From contig JASEEX010000023.1 in assembly GCA_030019415.1 (NCBI GenBank), forward strand, positions 1 through 33,543: a stretch of 33,543 nucleotides of DNA. The letters are read 5' to 3'. Origin of the DNA: Thermodesulfovibrionales bacterium. GTDB lineage: Bacteria > Nitrospirota > Thermodesulfovibrionia > Thermodesulfovibrionales > SM23-35. The notes under the pieces are model-generated. The model was not told the origin of the DNA. It ran no database searches and saw only the letters and a list, made by a program, of their open reading frames with translations. Positions 29,594 to 33,543 of the stretch are shown one piece after another (positions within the stretch are counted from its first letter, which is position 1; each line of letters begins with the position of its first letter). The position numbers and the translations under genes were made by a program.

Positions 29594-30619
29594 ATGCAAA
29601 ATTCCAAAGAAATTAAAATAATCGGGGCTGGCCCCGCAGGATTTGCAGCAGCAATCAATCTTGCCATGAATACTTACAAAGTGACTGTTTATGAAAAGGA
29701 TGCCGATGTCGGTATGCGATTTCATAATGATTTCCAAGGGTTAGAAAATTGGAGTACTGAAGAAGACGTTTTAGCTTCATTTAAGAAAATGTCAATAAGA
29801 ACTGATTTTTTTAACAAGCCGTTCTATGGAGGGTGGTTATACGGTCCCTCTGAAAAAGCTCAAATTGAATCAGCAGATCCAATGTTTTATTTAATTAAGA
29901 GGGGAAAAGATCCTGACAGTTTAGACAATTCTTTGAAAAAACAAGCATTAGATCTGGGGGTTAATATTGTTTTTAATACTCGTGCGGACATCAAAGACGG
30001 CGATATCATAGCAACAGGACCCAGAAGACCAGATGTATTTGCGTTTGGGATAGTTTTTGAGATAAATATAAAAGACACAGCTATAGTTATCCTAAGTGAC
30101 ACAATAGCACCCAAAGGTTACTCTTATCTCTTGGTTTCTGATAAAGAGGCTACACTTGCAACCGTAATTTTTAAACAATTTAAATTGGGCAATCAATATC
30201 TCGAAAAAACTATTGAAAAGTTTAGAGATATCCTAAACTTTGAGATAAATAATCCCAAAAAATTTGTGGGATTTGGAAACTTTTTTATACCAAGATCTGC
30301 AATTAAAGAAGGTAAAATATATGTAGGTGAAGCAGCTGGGTTTCAGGATTTTCTTTTCGGTTTCGGCATTAGGTATGCTATTACGTCAGGGTATCTGGCA
30401 GCAAAAAGCATAATAGAGAGAGTCAACTATGATACATTATGGCGAGACAAATTTGGTCAGCAGTTACGGGCCTCTAAGGCTAATAGAACATTTTATGAAT
30501 TGTTTGGTAAAACCGCCTATAATTTTTTAGTAAAAAAGACGGGTATCAGTAAAGATCCCAGAAAAGTATGGACAAAATTTTACAATACCTCAATTCTTCG
30601 AAGTTTGGTTAAATTATAG
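29594..30619 (+). CDS. FAD-dependent oxidoreductase, geranylgeranyl-reductase-like
   Basis: A 341-residue flavoprotein. N-terminal Rossmann motif IKIIGAGPAGFAAAINLA and VTVYEKDADVG bind FAD. A second FAD contact is IYVGEAAGFQDFLFGFGIRY, characteristic of the geranylgeranyl reductase/digeranylgeranylglycerophospholipid reductase group, with TSGYLAAKSI after it. Such enzymes reduce isoprenoid or other double bonds; the substrate is not predictable. The YxWxFP-like substrate motif of confirmed reductases is not evident. The gene and its surroundings are more A/T-rich than the rest of the window and lack a clear ribosome site, suggesting acquisition from elsewhere. Transcribed with the following membrane-protein gene, 40-odd bp away. 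Confidence 0.75.
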   Translation: MQNSKEIKIIGAGPAGFAAAINLAMNTYKVTVYEKDADVGMRFHNDFQGLENWSTEEDVLASFKKMSIRTDFFNKPFYGGWLYGPSEKAQIESADPMFYLIKRGKDPDSLDNSLKKQALDLGVNIVFNTRADIKDGDIIATGPRRPDVFAFGIVFEINIKDTAIVILSDTIAPKGYSYLLVSDKEATLATVIFKQFKLGNQYLEKTIEKFRDILNFEINNPKKFVGFGNFFIPRSAIKEGKIYVGEAAGFQDFLFGFGIRYAITSGYLAAKSIIERVNYDTLWRDKFGQQLRASKANRTFYELFGKTAYNFLVKKTGISKDPRKVWTKFYNTSILRSLVKL

Positions 30620-30665
30620 AGATTTTACTCTTGTAGAAAAACAATAAGAAAAATGCCGAGTGCCT

Positions 30666-31724
30666 ATGGATAATTATTCACCACATTCCGGCGATAACAG
30701 AAAGAAACAAGAAGTGGTTTCTCTTCGTCCCCCTCCTTTAATGTTATTTTTAAGCCCATCAAGAGTGCGATATCCATGTACTCTTTTGTCTGGTATCCTT
30801 ACGGTAATACTACTTGGCAGCATTGACTTATCTGTTATTGGATGGGAAAAAGCGATAGGAGCATTGTGTCAATGCATAGCTACTGGTTACATTGCATGGG
30901 CTGTTATATATTCTTATTCCACCCTTGAAAATCACAAGCAAATGTTTGCTGACTTGATTAAAGTCCCTGGAGCAACCAACCAAGGTGGAACTAAAGATAA
31001 AAAATATGAGTTGATAGAAGAAATTAACATTATTTATAGAAGCAAATCAGCTTATTTAATTTTTGTCGTATTCGCGATGGGTTTGTTTTTTACAGTGGTT
31101 TTCTTGATAGGCAATCCACTCTCGCACTCCTCAGTGATTCCATTTTATGTTACTTTTGCTATTTTCTCATTAGTTGCGGGTTTTGGCGGAAGCACTGTTT
31201 TTCTTGTCGGGCGTTTTATGGTTCGATATGCTAATCATTCAACATTATCCTTTTCAATTTTTCAATATCCATATTCTCAGTTTCGCTTTATTGGACAACT
31301 GCAACTTAAGTTTGCGTGGATAACAGCTATTGGATACTTTTTCGGAGCCTTGATGACTGTTCTTTATTGGGGTATTCAACCTTCAACTATTTTCTGGCTT
31401 TTTGTGGGTATAGCTTTCGTAATTGGGTTCTTTATTTATCCTCAATGAGGTTTTCATAAACAGCTTAGAGATGAAAAGCTAAAAGCAATTAAAGATATCT
31501 CAGATAAGATACAGCGTCTATTTGAAAAGTCGATTGAAGAACCACAAACTGAAAACCTTAAGAGACTTAAGGAGATGCACGAATTTGCTGATCTTGCTTC
31601 CAAGTTGCCAGAGTGGCCATTTGATATGAAATCTTTGCTTTATGCGGTAGCAACGGTAATTGTGCCAGTTGTCATTATGTTTCTCCAAACTCTAATCAGG
31701 TTTTTACTTGGAGGAAAAGGTTAG
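30666..31724 (+). pseudogene. Multi-pass membrane protein gene interrupted by an in-frame TGA
   Basis: Unrecognised protein. The first part (to TGA at 31446-31448) has about six hydrophobic segments (LLSGILTVILLGSIDLSVIG; YLIFVVFAMGLFFTVVFLIG; FAWITAIGYFFGALMTVLYW) and ends FFIYPQ. The same frame continues for 91 codons beyond the TGA: GFHKQLRDEKLKAIKDISDK, a charged helical stretch, then a membrane helix (SLLYAVATVIVPVVIMFLQT) and a TAG at 31722. The continuation is clearly coding, so a sense codon (TGG Trp is one step away) seems to have become TGA. GTG 30660 is an alternative start. It belongs to the A/T-rich insert. It may be a recent nonsense mutation, a sequence error, or two products; I favour the first two. 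Confidence 0.72.
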
Positions 31725-31740
31725 TTAAAGGGAAGTTCTT

Positions 31741-32505
31741 ATGTTAACCATAAAGAGATTTTTTGCCTATTCTCTACTATTACATATCGCCCTTTTAATT
31801 GCTGCCCTCTCATTTGTTCCGCCTGTTAAGGGTAAGAAGGGTGGAGAATTTTTTGCGAGCCTCGTATCCCCTGAAGAAATTTCTGCCCCAGCATCTCTCA
31901 TTTCTCCAATCCCTGATGTAAGACCTGTTCAGCCTGTCCGGCCCAAAACCTTTGAGTCTTCACCTCCCTCTCCCTCCCTTTCGCCTGACATCCCCTCTCC
32001 CCAGTCTCCTTCAGTTCTTGCTTCTGGCCGGGGGACAGAAGGCAGATCAGAAATTAAAGAGACCATGCAGAAGCCTGATGTGCCGATGCCTTCCATAAGA
32101 GAAAGACTCTTCGACAGAAGTATTATTGGCGAGCTCGCAAAGAGGGAGGTTAAAAAAGCAGAGAGGGAAGAGAGGACTTTTGCCTTTGACATGAAGGAGT
32201 TGCGGTATTCAGGATATTTGAGGAGGCTGAAGGAGAGGATAGAAAGTATCTGGATTTATCCTCCTGATGCAGCAGCAAGGGGAATCTACGGAGACCTAAT
32301 TATAAAATTTACCATAAAGAAAAATGGCAGGTTGGGGCCGGTTGAACTTATCAGGACATCAGGGCACAAAAACCTTGATGATGCTGCTTTGAGAGCACTT
32401 AGGGATGCTGAACCATTCTGGCCTCTGCCTGATGAATGGGATATGGAGGCCTATACAATAGAGGGTCATTTCATATACACTATTTATGGCTACTACGTAA
32501 GATAA
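31741..32505 (+). CDS. tonB: TonB-family energy transducer
   Basis: A 254-residue protein: N-terminal anchor (FAYSLLLHIALLIAALSFVP, with the His in the membrane typical of TonB), a Pro/Ser-rich periplasmic spacer (~45-105), a charged helical linker, and a C-terminal TonB domain. That domain shows LKERIESIWIYPPDAAARGI, LIIKFTIKKNGRLGPVELI, RTSGHKNLDDAALRALRDAE and FWPLP. It would pass proton-motive energy to outer-membrane receptors. ATG with GGGAAG upstream. No exbB/exbD or receptor gene is in the window, so its partners are elsewhere. Confidence 0.88.
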   Translation: MLTIKRFFAYSLLLHIALLIAALSFVPPVKGKKGGEFFASLVSPEEISAPASLISPIPDVRPVQPVRPKTFESSPPSPSLSPDIPSPQSPSVLASGRGTEGRSEIKETMQKPDVPMPSIRERLFDRSIIGELAKREVKKAEREERTFAFDMKELRYSGYLRRLKERIESIWIYPPDAAARGIYGDLIIKFTIKKNGRLGPVELIRTSGHKNLDDAALRALRDAEPFWPLPDEWDMEAYTIEGHFIYTIYGYYVR

Positions 32506-32556
32506 GTGGCTGGAGCTTGGCTATGTATTATTTATGCATTAAGATTGAGTCATGAC

Positions 32557-32802
32557 ATGAGACAGAGACTCTACCTTAAAGTAGGTGATGTTGTCAGGCA
32601 CATGCGTCACAGTGGATGGGGTAACGGGGAGGTTATCGAGGAGAAACATTCAAACCTACCGGGTGGGTTGTGCCTTGTAAGGGTGCTATTCGAGGACGGA
32701 ATAGAAAGGGCCTTCATAAATGACCTTAATAGTGAATGCTGCTGTTATTATGCAGGACTGAGATTGAGCGGCCCCTTTAAACTGCCCTTCCCTTTCCCGT
32801 AA
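32557..32802 (+). CDS. Small DUF3553-like protein
   Basis: An 81-residue protein from ATG 32557 (GTG 32506, directly after the tonB stop, would add 17 residues without support). The core LKVGDVVRHMRHSGWGNGEV, followed by LCLVRVLFEDGIERAFIND, matches the pattern of DUF3553, a small SH3-like beta-barrel module found alone or fused to helicases (usually VxHPxxPEWGxGxV). The tail has a Cys triplet (NSECCCYYAG) that could bind metal. No known function. It is followed by a 98-bp gap holding two GGGTTTACCC copies. Confidence 0.62.
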   Translation: MRQRLYLKVGDVVRHMRHSGWGNGEVIEEKHSNLPGGLCLVRVLFEDGIERAFINDLNSECCCYYAGLRLSGPFKLPFPFP

Positions 32803-32900
32803 TTACACTCTCCCCTCTTTATCAAAAGGGTGGTCAAAAGGTTGGGTTTACCCCAATCTCTGACAGGTCGAGCTTTCTAACGGGTTTACCCTGAGGAAGA

Positions 32901-33401
32901 ATGAGAAAGAAGAGGTCGAGCAGTACCGAGTCTTTCTATGATACTTTTGAAAGCCCTGTAGGGATACTATATCTCGTATTCACTGGGAAAACCCTCAGAG
33001 AGGTTTCTTTTAAAAAACCTGGCGAGGTAATCCGAAAAGGAGAAGCACCGTCCCTGATTAAAAAGGAGCTTAAGGAATATTTTGAAGATGGCAGAGAGGA
33101 GTTCACACAGAAGATAGGGTTTACTAAAGGCACAGAATTCGATAGGAAGGTCTGGCTTGCCCTGAAGGAGGTTCCCTATGGAGAAACAAGGACATATAAA
33201 TGGCTTGCTGAAAAGGTTGGAAAGCCCGCTGCCTATAGGGCGGTTGGCCGGGCTCTCAGCAGAAATCCGATACCTATTCTCCTTCCATGCCACCGCATTA
33301 TTGAATCTAACGGCTCAATCGGGGGGTACTCATCTGGCCTTGATATTAAAAGAAGACTGCTTGAGATTGAATACTATATAAAGTTAGCAAAGAAAGGGTA
33401 G
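32901..33401 (+). CDS. ogt: Methylated-DNA-[protein]-cysteine S-methyltransferase
   Basis: A 166-residue suicide DNA-repair protein that takes alkyl groups from O6-alkylguanine. It has an N-terminal ribonuclease-like domain (YDTFESPVGILYLVFTGKTL), a C-terminal DNA-binding domain with FDRKVWLALKEVPYGETRTY, the Arg finger helix AAYRAVGRALSRNPIPILLP, and the active-site motif PCHRI followed by GGYSSGLDIKRRLLEIE. It has no AraC or Ada domains, so it is the constitutive Ogt type. ATG with GAGGAA a few bases upstream. The stop lies in a region of weak 7-nt repetition. Confidence 0.93.
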   Translation: MRKKRSSSTESFYDTFESPVGILYLVFTGKTLREVSFKKPGEVIRKGEAPSLIKKELKEYFEDGREEFTQKIGFTKGTEFDRKVWLALKEVPYGETRTYKWLAEKVGKPAAYRAVGRALSRNPIPILLPCHRIIESNGSIGGYSSGLDIKRRLLEIEYYIKLAKKG

Positions 33402-33463
33402 CAAGTTATAAGGTAGCATCTCTTTTTCGTAAGGCAGGATATAGTCTCTTCGCTCATTCTCGT

Positions 33464-33487
33464 TCCGCACCATGTTATGGTGCGGGA
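33464..33487 (+). repeat. Hairpin element copy F (intergenic)
   Basis: CCGCACCAT-gtt-ATGGTGCGG with outer T/A forms a stem of the same ACCCCGCACC/GGTGCGGGGT type as the intragenic copies. It lies between ogt and the window end and has no clear flanking direct repeat. It shows that the family is not confined to coding sequence. Confidence 0.65.
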
Positions 33488-33491
33488 CTCC

Positions 33492-33512
33492 GAGGCTTTT
33501 GCCTCTTTATTA
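33492..33512 (+). terminator. Candidate terminator after ogt
   Basis: GAGGC-tttt-GCCTC followed by TTTATTAT forms a short 5-bp stem with a T-rich tail, about 90 bp after the ogt stop. A weak but plausible intrinsic terminator. Confidence 0.4.
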
Positions 33513-33543
33513 TAAAAATAAGCCTAAGGAATATCGGCAAAAG

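Noticed and set aside
31446-31490. Selenocysteine at the in-frame TGA, with a small AGCTT/AAGCT hairpin downstream
   Set aside because: The stem is only 5 bp, lacks a recognisable bacterial SECIS loop, and the TGA lies at a membrane-helix boundary with no redox motif. A Trp-to-stop change is simpler.
31940-32010. Pro/Ser-rich C-rich stretch in tonB as another repeat insertion
   Set aside because: A Pro-rich spacer is normal for TonB proteins and no hairpin or exact 7-nt period is visible.
32840-32892. Two GGGTTTACCC copies before ogt as a hairpin element
   Set aside because: They share words with the repeat families but do not form the paired arms or GTRAA flanks; kept only as a note.
1-33543. 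tRNA, rRNA or riboswitch genes
   Set aside because: No cloverleaf with conserved T-loop bases, rRNA stretch, or recognisable riboswitch core was seen in any gap; gaps are mostly under 150 bp.

Overview
The window reads as a stretch of chromosome from a diderm bacterium with moderate G+C. It carries a secretin, BamD, TonB, an MSHA-like pilus system, a futalosine-pathway menaquinone gene (MqnA), LarE and a fused B12-binding radical SAM/DUF2344 protein next to RNase G. This combination is most reminiscent of Nitrospirota or Desulfobacterota, but that placement is an inference without a search. Genes are densely packed, with 1-, 4- and 20-base overlaps.

Layout: (1) 1-10.7 kb is a type IV pilus/type II secretion-like locus. 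It holds the 3' end of a lytic transglycosylase and a TPR MshN-like gene on the plus strand, facing a long minus-strand operon in MSHA order: pilin-like protein, MshI-like PilM/N, PilO-like, PilP-like, secretin MshL, ATPase MshE, platform MshG and AAA ATPase MshM. (2) 10.7-13.6 kb holds mqnA and acetyl-CoA synthetase. (3) 13.6-21.9 kb is a plus-strand run: radical SAM/DUF2344, RNase G, larE, bamD, a precorrin-2 dehydrogenase-like gene and cstA. (4) 21.9-25.1 kb holds parB and parA, an unrecognised membrane-anchored protein, and a divergent XRE regulator. (5) 25.1-29.45 kb is a tight plus-strand operon: MBL-fold hydrolase, birA, coaX, a GalT-like protein, a Usp protein and a JAB/JAMM protease. 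(6) 29.45-31.73 kb is a visibly more A/T-rich insert with a geranylgeranyl-reductase-like flavoprotein and a membrane protein gene split by an in-frame TGA. (7) 31.7-33.5 kb holds tonB, a DUF3553-like gene and an O6-alkylguanine-DNA methyltransferase.

The most unusual signal is not a gene. Several families of small repeats sit inside protein-coding sequence without breaking it. A hairpin family (GTRAA, then a CCCCG...CGGGG hairpin, then GTRAA) has added about 39, 39, 27, 30 and 33 nt to five genes. A second 27-nt palindrome family has entered two genes, once as a tandem pair. Every length is a multiple of three. A separate class of degenerate 7-nt tandem repeats lies in or at the edges of at least five genes, and a larger CGTCATTGCGA repeat supplies the N-terminus of LarE. 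A 141-bp miniature element with perfect 22-bp terminal inverted repeats still carries the first 21 codons of a REP-associated (Y1) transposase, a plausible clue to how hairpins of this kind move.
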